In this document: positions 25,135 through 33,154 of the stretch, one piece after another
Numbering within the stretch: the first letter of the stretch is position 1
Layout: each line of letters starts with the position of its first letter
Assembly: GCA_900103495.1 (NCBI GenBank)
Contig: FMWZ01000012.1
Span: 62,001-126,000 of the forward strand
Length of the DNA: 64,000 bases
Direction: 5' to 3'
DNA from: Lachnospiraceae bacterium G11
GTDB taxonomy: Bacteria; Bacillota; Clostridia; Lachnospirales; Lachnospiraceae
Made by a program: the position numbers and the translations under genes
The notes under the pieces: model-generated
What the model saw: the letters and a program-made list of their open reading frames with translations, nothing else
Told to the model about the DNA's origin: nothing
The model's database searches: none

Positions 25135-26193
25135 TTATGCTGCGTCCTTTAATGCTTCCTCAAAGTATTCAGGATAGATAAGTCTTGCAATCTCAACCAT
25201 AACATCTACTACGTGCTGGTTGGGCTGGTTAACCTTATCTGCGTCAAGCATGTAAACAGCGCCGTCCTTGATGGCCTGAACGCTTTCCCATCCCTTCATA
25301 CCAAGTATAACATTGATGGCATCGGGAGTGTACATGTCTGCAGAAAGAATTACCTGAGGATCGGAAGCGATGGCGAACTCCTCTGAAAGAGCGGGCCACT
25401 GGCCGTCCTGATCAGCTGCTACGTTTTTGAGGCCACAGATTTCAAGCATCTCGTTGATGTATGTGCCCTGGCCTGCAGAGTAGATTGTAGGATAGTCAGC
25501 TGAAGGTGTGAAAAGCTCGAAAAGAACTGTCTTCTTCTCATCTTCGGGAATTGTTGCAGAGATTTCCTTGATCTCCTCGATGTTTGACTCCATCAGATTA
25601 ACAAGTTCTTCCATTTCTCTTTCCATGCCTACGCACTGGCCGATGAACATAAGGTCCTCTTCGATTGCTTCAATTGAAGATGCGCTGGGGATATCTGCTA
25701 CACAGATTCCTGCGTCACGAACTGATGCAAAAGCGTCAACTCCGTCTTTGGAGCTCATGCCTGATGTGAACACGATGTCGGGGTTAAGAGCAACGATCTG
25801 CTCCTGGTCGGGAGCCATCATGTCAAAGTAAACCACGTCGTCCTTAAGCTCTGAGCCATAGGAAGCCTGTGAGTTAGTGTCGGAAGCTACGATTTTGTCA
25901 GCAAGACCCATGTCGATGAGGGTTCTTGTGATTGAAGGAGCCATGGAAATTATGGTGTTAACTTCTGCGGGAAGTGTGATGTCATTTCCGCTTCTGTCCT
26001 TTGTTACTGCTGCAGTTTCCTCAGCTTCTGCTGCGGGAGCTTCTGTGGGCTCTGCTTCTGTTGTTTCTACTGTTTCTTCTACGGTTTCTTCAGCTGCAAC
26101 TTCTTTGGTTTCCTCAGAAGAAGCACCGCATCCGCCGAGAATTGATGCTGCCAAAGTAAGGGCAAGCACAGCTGCTAATGCTTTTTTTCTCAT
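25135..26193 (-). CDS. BtuF/FhuD-type substrate-binding lipoprotein
   Basis: 352 residues. Signal peptide MRKKALAAVLALTLAASILGGCG with lipobox ILGGC, a Glu/Thr-rich linker (about 25-65), then a TroA-like type III binding fold: NTIISMAPSITRTLIDMGLADKIVASDTNS, VALNPDIVFTSGMSSKDG and QVILSADMYTPDAI. ATG 26193 follows GTGAGGA; an in-frame extension to 26259 lacks a site. Corrinoid binding is inferred from the neighbouring B12 operon. The upstream 180 bases contain an AT-rich promoter region but no riboswitch on this strand. Confidence 0.87.
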   Translation of the reverse strand: MRKKALAAVLALTLAASILGGCGASSEETKEVAAEETVEETVETTEAEPTEAPAAEAEETAAVTKDRSGNDITLPAEVNTIISMAPSITRTLIDMGLADKIVASDTNSQASYGSELKDDVVYFDMMAPDQEQIVALNPDIVFTSGMSSKDGVDAFASVRDAGICVADIPSASSIEAIEEDLMFIGQCVGMEREMEELVNLMESNIEEIKEISATIPEDEKKTVLFELFTPSADYPTIYSAGQGTYINEMLEICGLKNVAADQDGQWPALSEEFAIASDPQVILSADMYTPDAINVILGMKGWESVQAIKDGAVYMLDADKVNQPNQHVVDVMVEIARLIYPEYFEEALKDAA

Positions 26194-26292
26194 AATATTT
26201 TCCTCACTTTTGAAGTAATTTTTCATCATCAGATGAAATCGGTAGAAATAATAACACAAAGAATGTACTTCGTAAAGTCTTCTCTTAAAGTA

Positions 26293-26321
26293 TTGCCCCG
26301 AAGCCGCCTATATGGTACAAT
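26293..26321 (+). promoter_or_regulatory. Promoter of the cobalamin operon
   Basis: TTGCCC (26293-26298), 17-base spacer, TACAAT (26316-26321). Transcription would start near 26328, just ahead of the riboswitch. The whole 26194-26692 gap is regulatory: divergent promoters, riboswitch and terminator. Confidence 0.65.
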
Positions 26322-26344
26322 TCTAGAGATTTCAAATGAATATT

Positions 26345-26545
26345 AAGGTATATGGTGCTGATGGGTATGTGTATGTGATACTTTGACGTTAAAAGGGAAA
26401 CAGGTGGAAGACCTGTGCGAACTCGTCACCGTAAGCGAGGAGTGGATTCATCCGTCCGATAGAAAGATCGGAGTCACTGAGGTAAAGCCTTGGGAAGGCA
26501 GATGGGACATGTTGATACGCGAGCCGGGAAACCTGCCATATGACC
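26345..26545 (+). promoter_or_regulatory. Cobalamin riboswitch
   Basis: Core elements in order: TTAAAAGGGAA (26387 region), ACAGGTGGAAGACCTGTGCG, GAGTCACTGAGG, and the conserved B12 box AGCCGGGAAACCTGCC at about 26522-26537. These match the adenosylcobalamin aptamer consensus that I know. It precedes the exported CbiK gene and the whole corrinoid operon, with a terminator at 26632. Exact ends of the aptamer are approximate. Confidence 0.9.
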
Positions 26546-26631
26546 GGTACAGGATTTTATCCGGGTCACGAGTAATTGGCCGTACTGCATGAACGGGGTT
26601 TCACTACCCTGTATTTTGCGTGCATTAGATT

Positions 26632-26660
26632 ACTCAATCCGGAAGGATTGAGTTTTTTAT
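26632..26660 (+). terminator. Riboswitch expression-platform terminator
   Basis: ACTCAATCC / GGAAGGATTGAGT followed by TTTTTTAT, 30 bases before the CbiK start. A second possible hairpin (ACGGGG...CCCTGT, about 26592-26612) lies between aptamer and terminator and may be the antiterminator or anti-antiterminator. Confidence 0.8.
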
Positions 26661-26692
26661 TTGAATCAAAAAAAATATGAGGAGATGTAGTT

Positions 26693-27952
26693 ATGAAGAA
26701 GAAATTTTTAGCAACAATGATTGCAGCCACAACCATTCTTTCAATGATTGCAGGATGTGGCGAAGCTGCAGCACCTGCTCCTGCTGAGACTGAAACCAAA
26801 GAAGAAGCAGTCCAGACAGAAGAGCCCGCTGCAGAGGAGACAGAGGGTGCCGAGATGAGTGATGAAGAGAAGGCAGCTGAGGTTGCCGAGTTAATTGACG
26901 CTATTTATGTTCAGGAGTGGACTGAGGAGACAGATGAGCTTTGTGCCAAGGCAAAAGCAGCCTGGGACGCTTTGACAGATGCTCAGAAAGAGCTGGTTGA
27001 AGGCGAGGATGCTGACCCCGATTACTTCGGAAGAGACACAGGCGATGCTTCCAAGGACGATCCTTTAAATGCAGACGAGATTGGTGAGAACGAGATCCTT
27101 GTTGTAAGTTTCGGAACATCATTCAACGACAGCCGTGCCAAGGATATCGGTGGAGTTGAGAAGGCAATTGCCGAGGCCAATCCCGACTGGTCAGTAAGAA
27201 GAGCTTTCACAGCTCAGATTATTATCAACCACGTTCTTGCAAGAGACGGCGAGAAGATTGACAACGTTAAGCAGGCTCTCGACAGAGCAGTGGACAACGG
27301 CGTTAAGAATCTTGTTGTTCAGCCCACACATCTTATGCACGGTGCTGAGTACGACGAGCTTTGCGAGACACTTGCAGAGTATGAAGACAAGTTTGAGACA
27401 GTTGTTGTAGCTGAGCCCCTTCTTGGTGAAGTTGGTGCAGATGCAACAGTAATCAATGATGATAAGAAGGCAGTTGCAGAAGCTATCACAGCAGAAGCTT
27501 TAAAGGAAGCAGGTTTTGACACCGCGGATGCAGCAGCTAAAGAGGGTACAGCATTTGTATTCATGGGCCACGGTACTGCTCACACAGCGAAGGTAAGCTA
27601 CAGCCAGATGGCTACTCAGATGGAGAAGCTTGGATATGCCAACGTATTCGTAGGAACTGTTGAGGGCGAGCCCGAGGAAACAGCCTGCGAGAACATTATC
27701 GAGGCAGTTAAGGAAGCAGGCTACAAGAAAGTTATTCTTCGTCCCCTTATGGTAGTTGCCGGCGATCACGCCAACAACGATATGGCCGGTGATGACGAGG
27801 ATTCATGGAAGAGCATGTTTACAGCTTCTGCAGCTTTTGACTCAATTGATTGCCAGATCGCAGGTCTCGGAAGAATCGAAGCCATCGAGAAGCAGTATGT
27901 TGAGCACACCGCAGCCGCTATCGACGAAAGTAAAAAAAAACTGAGCGAGTAG
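26693..27952 (+). CDS. cbiK: Exported sirohydrochlorin cobaltochelatase (CbiK family)
   Basis: Inserts Co(II) into sirohydrochlorin in the anaerobic B12 route. 419 residues, longer than the usual 260 or so, because of a signal peptide and lipobox (SMIAGC, Cys22) plus an acidic helical region (about 30-130). The CbiK domain follows: ILVVSFGTSFNDSRAKDIGGVEKAI, VVQPTHLMHGAEYDEL (metal His), FVFMGHGTAHTA (His about 293) and VILRPLMVVAGDHANNDM. Export implies a chelatase outside the membrane, as described for periplasmic CbiK in Desulfovibrio. The gene ends just after a run of nine A (27932-27940); a conserved domain continues in the -1 frame. RBS GGAGATG. Confidence 0.88.
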   Translation: MKKKFLATMIAATTILSMIAGCGEAAAPAPAETETKEEAVQTEEPAAEETEGAEMSDEEKAAEVAELIDAIYVQEWTEETDELCAKAKAAWDALTDAQKELVEGEDADPDYFGRDTGDASKDDPLNADEIGENEILVVSFGTSFNDSRAKDIGGVEKAIAEANPDWSVRRAFTAQIIINHVLARDGEKIDNVKQALDRAVDNGVKNLVVQPTHLMHGAEYDELCETLAEYEDKFETVVVAEPLLGEVGADATVINDDKKAVAEAITAEALKEAGFDTADAAAKEGTAFVFMGHGTAHTAKVSYSQMATQMEKLGYANVFVGTVEGEPEETACENIIEAVKEAGYKKVILRPLMVVAGDHANNDMAGDDEDSWKSMFTASAAFDSIDCQIAGLGRIEAIEKQYVEHTAAAIDESKKKLSE

Positions 27953-28317
27953 CTCTTGCCGACGGTGAATATGAAGTAAAATTCACCACAGACAGCTCCA
28001 TGTTCAAAATCAATGAAGCCCTTGATAACAAGGCTACCCTCACTGTAAAAAACGGTGAGATGAGCGTTCACATTTCTTTGGCTTCAGAAAAGATTGTGAA
28101 TCTTTTCCCGGGTCTTGCAAAGGATGCCGAGAAGAGCGGAGCCAAGCTTTTGGAGCCCACAAAGGATGAGGTCACATATTCAGACGGCGCCAAAGAAACC
28201 GTAAACGGCTTTGACGTTCCTGTTCCTTACCTTGATAAGGAGTTCGACCTTGCCCTTATCGGAACCAAGGGAAAATGGTACGACCACAAGGTGGTTGTTT
28301 CATCCCCCATCAACTAA
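27934..28317 (+). other. Open frame for a conserved domain, displaced from cbiK by an A9 run (-1 frame)
   Basis: The -1 frame opens after a TAA at 27931 and reads T-E-R-VALADGEYEVKFTTDSSM, then FKINEALDNKATLTV, ...FPGLAKDAEKSGAKLL, DEVTYSDGAKETVNGFDVPVP and LIGTKGKWYDHKVVVSSP. I recall this as a conserved module of clostridial secreted metal/heme-related proteins. An internal ATG at 28000 has no ribosome binding site and would cut the domain. A one-base slip on nine A would join it to CbiK and bypass the TAG at 27950-27952. It could be a programmed slip, a mutation or a sequencing error. The next gene starts 10 bases later. Confidence 0.7.
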
Positions 28318-28326
28318 AGGTGATTT

Positions 28327-29847
28327 ATGACCGAAATGAGATTCTTCAGAAAAATAATAATTATCCTAACGATTTCTTTCGGCGCTATGTTTGTAACCTC
28401 CTGCACTTCGCAGGGGGTTACTTCTATAGAGCAGGAAAAACCGGATGCCTCTCCTCAGACGCTTGAGGTTGACATAACATTTGAAGGCGGTTCAGGAAAG
28501 GCCTATATCAAATCACCGGTAGAGATAACGAAAACAGGCGATGAGCTTGTGGCAAAATTCGTCTGGAGCAGTAAAAACTATGACTACATGATTGTTAATG
28601 GAGTCAAATATGAGAACGAAAATAACGGTGGGGAATCCACCTTCACCGTTCCTATAGATACCCTTGAAGAGCCCCTTACGGTTATCGGCGATACCGTTGC
28701 AATGAGTACCCCTCATGAAATCGAGTACGTCATAACCTGGAATAAAGACGGGGAGGATTCGGAGGAAAATGCCGATACCTCAAACATGGTAAAGGTTTCC
28801 GACGTGACAATCGAGGGCTTCACCCCCAAGGGAGAGCTAGAACTTGATTACGCCACCGGTTTTAAGGTTACAAGGTACGATGATTTTGACCTTGTGAAGA
28901 TAGAAAACTCCGGTAACTATCTTTTGATAGATGAGGAAAAAACGCCGCCTCTCAATTTGCTGGATGAAGTGACGGTTATAAAGAAACCTGCAGATAGAAC
29001 CTATCTTGTTTCCACCTCAGCCATGGATCTTATCGATAAGTGCGGGGCACTTTCCGACATTCTGCTTTCAGGAACCAGGGAGAGTGACTGGTACGTGGAT
29101 GAAGCAAAGGAAGCCATGGCAAGGGGAGATTTAATATATGCAGGGAAATACAGAGCTCCCGATTATGAACTGATCCTTGAAAAGGGCTGTAACCTTGCCA
29201 TCGAAAACACCATGATTTACCATGAGCCTGCAGTTAAGGCCAAACTTGAGGAACTGGGAATTCCGGTTCTTGTGGAAACATCAAGCTACGAAAGCCACCC
29301 TCTGGGACGACTTGAGTGGATCAAACTTTACGGTGTTTTATTTAATAAGGAAAAAGAGGCGGAGGACTACTTTAACAGGAAGATAAAAGAACTTGAGCCC
29401 ATCCTTAATGAGAAACCTGACACAGGGGAGAAAGTGGCATTTTTCCATGTAACTGCCGCAGGCATGATAAATGTGAGAAAGCCCGGGGATTACATCACAA
29501 AGATGATAGAGATGGCCGGGGGCCATTACTTTCTTGAGGACGATGGGGACTCGGGAAATGCTCTGTCTTCCATGAACATGCAGATGGAAGATTTCTATGA
29601 AAAAGCAGGGGATGCTGATATCATTATTTATAACAGCACCATCGGTGGAGAGATTGCTTCAATCGACGATCTTTTGGATAAGAATCCTTTATTTAAGGAC
29701 TTTAAGGCGGTTAAGGAAGGAAGGGTTTACTGCACCGAGAGAAACTTTTTCCAGCAGACCACGGGGCTTGCGGATTTTATAATAGATTTGAACAAAGCAT
29801 TTAATGAGAAAGAAGAAGATTTTACCTATATAAATAAGTTGGATTAA
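28327..29847 (+). CDS. Corrinoid ABC transporter binding lipoprotein with extra N-terminal domain
   Basis: 506 residues. Signal peptide with lipobox VTSC; an Ig/NEAT-like beta domain at about 40-140 (GGSGKAYIKSPVEITKTGD, FVWSSKNYDYMIVNGVKY); then a BtuF-type binding domain (about 155-506) containing TYLVSTSAMDLIDKCGALSDILLSG, SHPLGRLEWIKLYGVLF, KPGDYITKMIEMAGGHYF and FFQQTTGLADFI. Longer than ordinary BtuF because of the extra domain. Under the cobalamin riboswitch and followed by permease and ATPase genes, so corrinoid (or cobinamide) binding is likely. Confidence 0.85.
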   Translation: MTEMRFFRKIIIILTISFGAMFVTSCTSQGVTSIEQEKPDASPQTLEVDITFEGGSGKAYIKSPVEITKTGDELVAKFVWSSKNYDYMIVNGVKYENENNGGESTFTVPIDTLEEPLTVIGDTVAMSTPHEIEYVITWNKDGEDSEENADTSNMVKVSDVTIEGFTPKGELELDYATGFKVTRYDDFDLVKIENSGNYLLIDEEKTPPLNLLDEVTVIKKPADRTYLVSTSAMDLIDKCGALSDILLSGTRESDWYVDEAKEAMARGDLIYAGKYRAPDYELILEKGCNLAIENTMIYHEPAVKAKLEELGIPVLVETSSYESHPLGRLEWIKLYGVLFNKEKEAEDYFNRKIKELEPILNEKPDTGEKVAFFHVTAAGMINVRKPGDYITKMIEMAGGHYFLEDDGDSGNALSSMNMQMEDFYEKAGDADIIIYNSTIGGEIASIDDLLDKNPLFKDFKAVKEGRVYCTERNFFQQTTGLADFIIDLNKAFNEKEEDFTYINKLD

Positions 29848-29850
29848 GAG

Positions 29851-30867
29851 ATGAGCAGAAAGCGGAGAGTCATATTTTTTGCCTTAATAATTTTAATCAT
29901 AGGGATTCTGACCTGGCTTAACCTGGCGCTTGGAAGCGCAAAGGTTTCGGGGAGGGAGATTATAGAGATCTTTAGGGGCCTCGGAAGTGATGAGATGCAT
30001 GAAAACATCATCATGAGCATTCGACTTCCAAGGACGATTTCCGCCATATTGCTTGGTGGGGCCCTGGCTCTTTCAGGTTACCTTCTTCAGACCTTTTTCG
30101 GGAATCCCATAGTTGGGCCCTTTGTTCTTGGTATTTCATCCGGGGCGAAGCTTCTCGTTGCTCTTGCCATGATTTTCTTCCTGTCAAAAGGGAAGGAAAT
30201 GGGTCTGTTTTCCATGGTGGGTGCGGCCTTTATCGGAGCCATGGGGGCTATGGCTTTTGTGCTTTTAATTTCTTTGAAGGTTAAGCGCATGAGTGTTCTT
30301 GTGGTATGCGGAATAATGATTGGTTATATTTGCTCCGCAATTACCGACTTCGTGGTGACTTTTGCAGATGATTCAAATATTGTAAATCTTCACAACTGGT
30401 CCATGGGAAGCCTTTCCGGAATGAACATGGATGAAATAAAGATAATTGCAGTGACGGTGGCAGCTTGCCTTATTCTCACGGGATTTATTCTTAAGCCCAT
30501 GGGAGCTTACAGGTTGGGTGAAGCCTACGCCAAAAGTGTGGGAGTGAACATTCCTCTTTTGAGGGTGGCTTTGATTGTTGCATCGAGCCTTCTTGCGGCC
30601 TGCGTTACCGCTTTTGCGGGCCCCATATCCTTTGTAGGAATCGCAGTCCCTCATCTTGTGAGAAGCGGTCTTAAGACTGACAATGCCGGGGTTATGATTC
30701 CCGGATGCTTCCTTGGAGGCGCGGCGGTGACCCTCCTTTGCGACGCAGCAGCAAGAAGCGTTTTTGCCCCTACGGAAGTGAGCATCAGCTCAGTGACTGC
30801 CTTTCTTCTGGTACCCGTTGTTATCTATATGATGATTAAGAGAAACGACCGAAAAGAGAGCCTTTAA
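29851..30867 (+). CDS. FecCD/BtuC-family permease (second importer)
   Basis: 338 residues, about 10 membrane segments. Motifs: SIRLPRTISAILLGGALALSG, LLQTFFGNPIVGPFVLGISSGAKL, GEAYAKSVGVN, FAGPISFVGIAVPHLVRSG. It starts three bases after the binding protein and ends two bases before the ATPase-CobQ fusion gene. Its partner ATPase domain is therefore the fused one. Confidence 0.9.
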   Translation: MSRKRRVIFFALIILIIGILTWLNLALGSAKVSGREIIEIFRGLGSDEMHENIIMSIRLPRTISAILLGGALALSGYLLQTFFGNPIVGPFVLGISSGAKLLVALAMIFFLSKGKEMGLFSMVGAAFIGAMGAMAFVLLISLKVKRMSVLVVCGIMIGYICSAITDFVVTFADDSNIVNLHNWSMGSLSGMNMDEIKIIAVTVAACLILTGFILKPMGAYRLGEAYAKSVGVNIPLLRVALIVASSLLAACVTAFAGPISFVGIAVPHLVRSGLKTDNAGVMIPGCFLGGAAVTLLCDAAARSVFAPTEVSISSVTAFLLVPVVIYMMIKRNDRKESL

Positions 30868-30868
30868 T

Positions 30869-33154
30869 ATGGGAAAAATCAAGGGAATCGAAACCAGAAA
30901 ACTGAATATCGGCTATTCTTTCGACCTTGTGGGAGATATTTCTTTAGAGGCAAAACCCGGAAAGATTCTCACAATCATAGGCCCTAACGGATGCGGAAAG
31001 TCCACCCTTCTTAAGACAATTATGGGTGAACTTAAGGAAAGATCCGGGGTGATTTATCTTAACGGACAGGATAAGAGAGAGCTTAAGCCGGCTTTGGTTG
31101 CCAAAAGCCTTGCAATGGTTATGACTTATAAGGTTAAACCTGAATTAATGACTTGCAGAGAGGTTGTGGAAGTGGGGCGATATCCCTACACCGGGCGCCT
31201 TGGAATTCTTTCAGATACAGACAAAGAACTTGTAAAGGAAGCCATGGAGTCCACAGATGTGGCAGACATTGCCGATGCTTATTTTACAAATATAAGCGAC
31301 GGCCAGAGGCAGAGAGTACTGCTTGCAAGGGCAATCTGCCAGGAACCTGAGGTGCTTATTCTTGATGAGCCAACTTCCTTTCTTGATATAAAGCATAAGT
31401 TAGATATTCTTAATCAGATAAAAAGAATCGTGAAGGAGAAGAACATAGCTGTTGTTATGTCCCTTCATGAACTGGAAATTGCAAGGAGAATCTCCGACAC
31501 CGTGGCTGCCATGGGTGAGGGGAAGATCCTTAGAGTCGGTACCCCCTCGGAGGTTTTTGAGGAAGCCTTTATACGGAAGCTCTACGGAATTGAGGGAATG
31601 GATATCGATATATTGGGCGCCAAGGTTTGGGATGCGAAGGATGAGGGTCTGTCCGGGGCTGTAACATCCTCATTCCGTCCAAGTGTAATCATGGTGCAGG
31701 GGACCATGTCCAATGCGGGAAAGAGCGTTATTGCGGCGGGACTTTGCAGAATATTTGCAAATGACGGCTACAAGGTTGCACCATTTAAATCCCAGAACAT
31801 GGCTCTTAACTCCTTTGTTACGGAAGAAGGTCTTGAGATGGGAAGGGCTCAGGTGATGCAGGCAGAGTGCGCGAGAATCAAGCCCCTTGCATGCATGAAT
31901 CCAATTCTTCTTAAGCCCACAAGTGACATGGGGTCACAGGTTATCGTAAACGGCAAGGTCGTGGGTAACATGAGGGCCATGGAGTACTTTAGGAATAAGA
32001 AGAAATTCGTTCCCGATATTATGAAGGCCTTTGATGAACTTTCAAAGAAGGCGGATATTATCGTTATCGAGGGAGCGGGATCTCCTGTGGAACTTAACCT
32101 TAAAAGCGATGACATAGTAAACATGGGACTCGCCGAAATGTTAAATGCTCCCGTTTTACTTGTGGGAGATATAGACAGAGGGGGAATTTTCCCGCAGCTT
32201 CTTGGAACTCTGGATCTTTTGGAACCGGAGGAGAGAAGCAGGGTTAAGGGACTTGTCGTAAATAAATTCAGGGGAGACTCCAGACTCTTTGAGGATGGGG
32301 TGAAAATCCTTGAGAAAAAAGGGAACACAAAGGTTGTGGGCGTGGTTCCCTATATGCAGGTAAAACTTGACGATGAAGATTCCCTGTCGGAAAGATTTTA
32401 TGTAAACCAGGCAGCGAATTTTGACATAGCGGTTATTAAGCTTAGGCATATTTCCAATTTCACAGATTTTGATACCTTCGAGCAGCTTAAGGGAGTGTCT
32501 GTAAGGTATGTTGAAAGCCCCAAGGAACTGGGAGATCCGGACTTAATCATACTGCCCGGAACCAAAAACACCATATCGGATTTAAGAGCCATAAAAGAAT
32601 CAGGCCTTGGAGAAGAGATTGTAAAAAGAGCCGGAGCAGGCCTTACGGTTATGGGAATCTGCGGAGGCTATCAGATGCTTGGACGAAGGGTTGATGACCC
32701 TTACGGTGTTGAGGAAGGCGGCAGCGAAGAGGGACTTAATCTGTTGCCTGTTGATACAGTCCTTGGCGGTGAGAAGATACGGTCTGATTTTACCGGAAAA
32801 ATAAAAGCCGCAACGGGAGTTCTTTGCGGACTTTCGGGCCTTAGTGTTGAAGGTTATGAAATTCACATGGGTTCCACCGAAGCCTTTGAAGAAATTACTG
32901 AATTTACATCCGGGAAAACGGGCTTTTGCAAGGGCAATGTTTACGGCACATATCTTCATGGATTTTTCGATAAAAAAGAGATAATGACGGGGGTCACAGA
33001 GGCAGTTTCTAAAGAGAGAAACAAGAGTCTTTACACAGCCGAAGCCATGGATTATGCTGAATTTAAGGAGACTCAATATGAGCTTCTTGACAGGTCTTTA
33101 AGAGCAGCGTTGGACATGGATTATATTTACGAAATCATGGGGATTAAGAGATGA
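30869..33154 (+). CDS. Fusion: BtuD-like ATPase + cobyric acid synthase (CobQ/CbiP)
   Basis: 761 residues in one open frame. Residues 1-250: ABC ATPase with Walker A GPNGCGKSTLLK (about 37-48), signature ISDGQRQRVLLARA (about 141), Walker B EVLILDEPTSFLD (about 160) and switch His in SLHELE. Residues 272-761: CobQ, with VQGTMSNAGKSVIAAGLCRIF, PFKSQNMALNS, DIDRGGIFPQLLGT, LPGTKNT, amidotransferase GICGGYQMLG (Cys about 597) and YGTYLHGFFD (His). CobQ amidates adenosylcobyrinate diamide; the ATPase drives the preceding permease. The linker is short, about 20 residues. Both halves look complete. This couples uptake and synthesis in one polypeptide. Confidence 0.88.
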   Translation: MGKIKGIETRKLNIGYSFDLVGDISLEAKPGKILTIIGPNGCGKSTLLKTIMGELKERSGVIYLNGQDKRELKPALVAKSLAMVMTYKVKPELMTCREVVEVGRYPYTGRLGILSDTDKELVKEAMESTDVADIADAYFTNISDGQRQRVLLARAICQEPEVLILDEPTSFLDIKHKLDILNQIKRIVKEKNIAVVMSLHELEIARRISDTVAAMGEGKILRVGTPSEVFEEAFIRKLYGIEGMDIDILGAKVWDAKDEGLSGAVTSSFRPSVIMVQGTMSNAGKSVIAAGLCRIFANDGYKVAPFKSQNMALNSFVTEEGLEMGRAQVMQAECARIKPLACMNPILLKPTSDMGSQVIVNGKVVGNMRAMEYFRNKKKFVPDIMKAFDELSKKADIIVIEGAGSPVELNLKSDDIVNMGLAEMLNAPVLLVGDIDRGGIFPQLLGTLDLLEPEERSRVKGLVVNKFRGDSRLFEDGVKILEKKGNTKVVGVVPYMQVKLDDEDSLSERFYVNQAANFDIAVIKLRHISNFTDFDTFEQLKGVSVRYVESPKELGDPDLIILPGTKNTISDLRAIKESGLGEEIVKRAGAGLTVMGICGGYQMLGRRVDDPYGVEEGGSEEGLNLLPVDTVLGGEKIRSDFTGKIKAATGVLCGLSGLSVEGYEIHMGSTEAFEEITEFTSGKTGFCKGNVYGTYLHGFFDKKEIMTGVTEAVSKERNKSLYTAEAMDYAEFKETQYELLDRSLRAALDMDYIYEIMGIKR

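Noticed and set aside
26383-26592. Small open reading frame ahead of CbiK
   Set aside because: It lies over the cobalamin riboswitch aptamer and has no ribosome binding site.
28000-28317. Independent small gene starting at ATG 28000
   Set aside because: No ribosome binding site, and the conserved domain begins upstream of that ATG; slippage or frameshift from cbiK is a better explanation.
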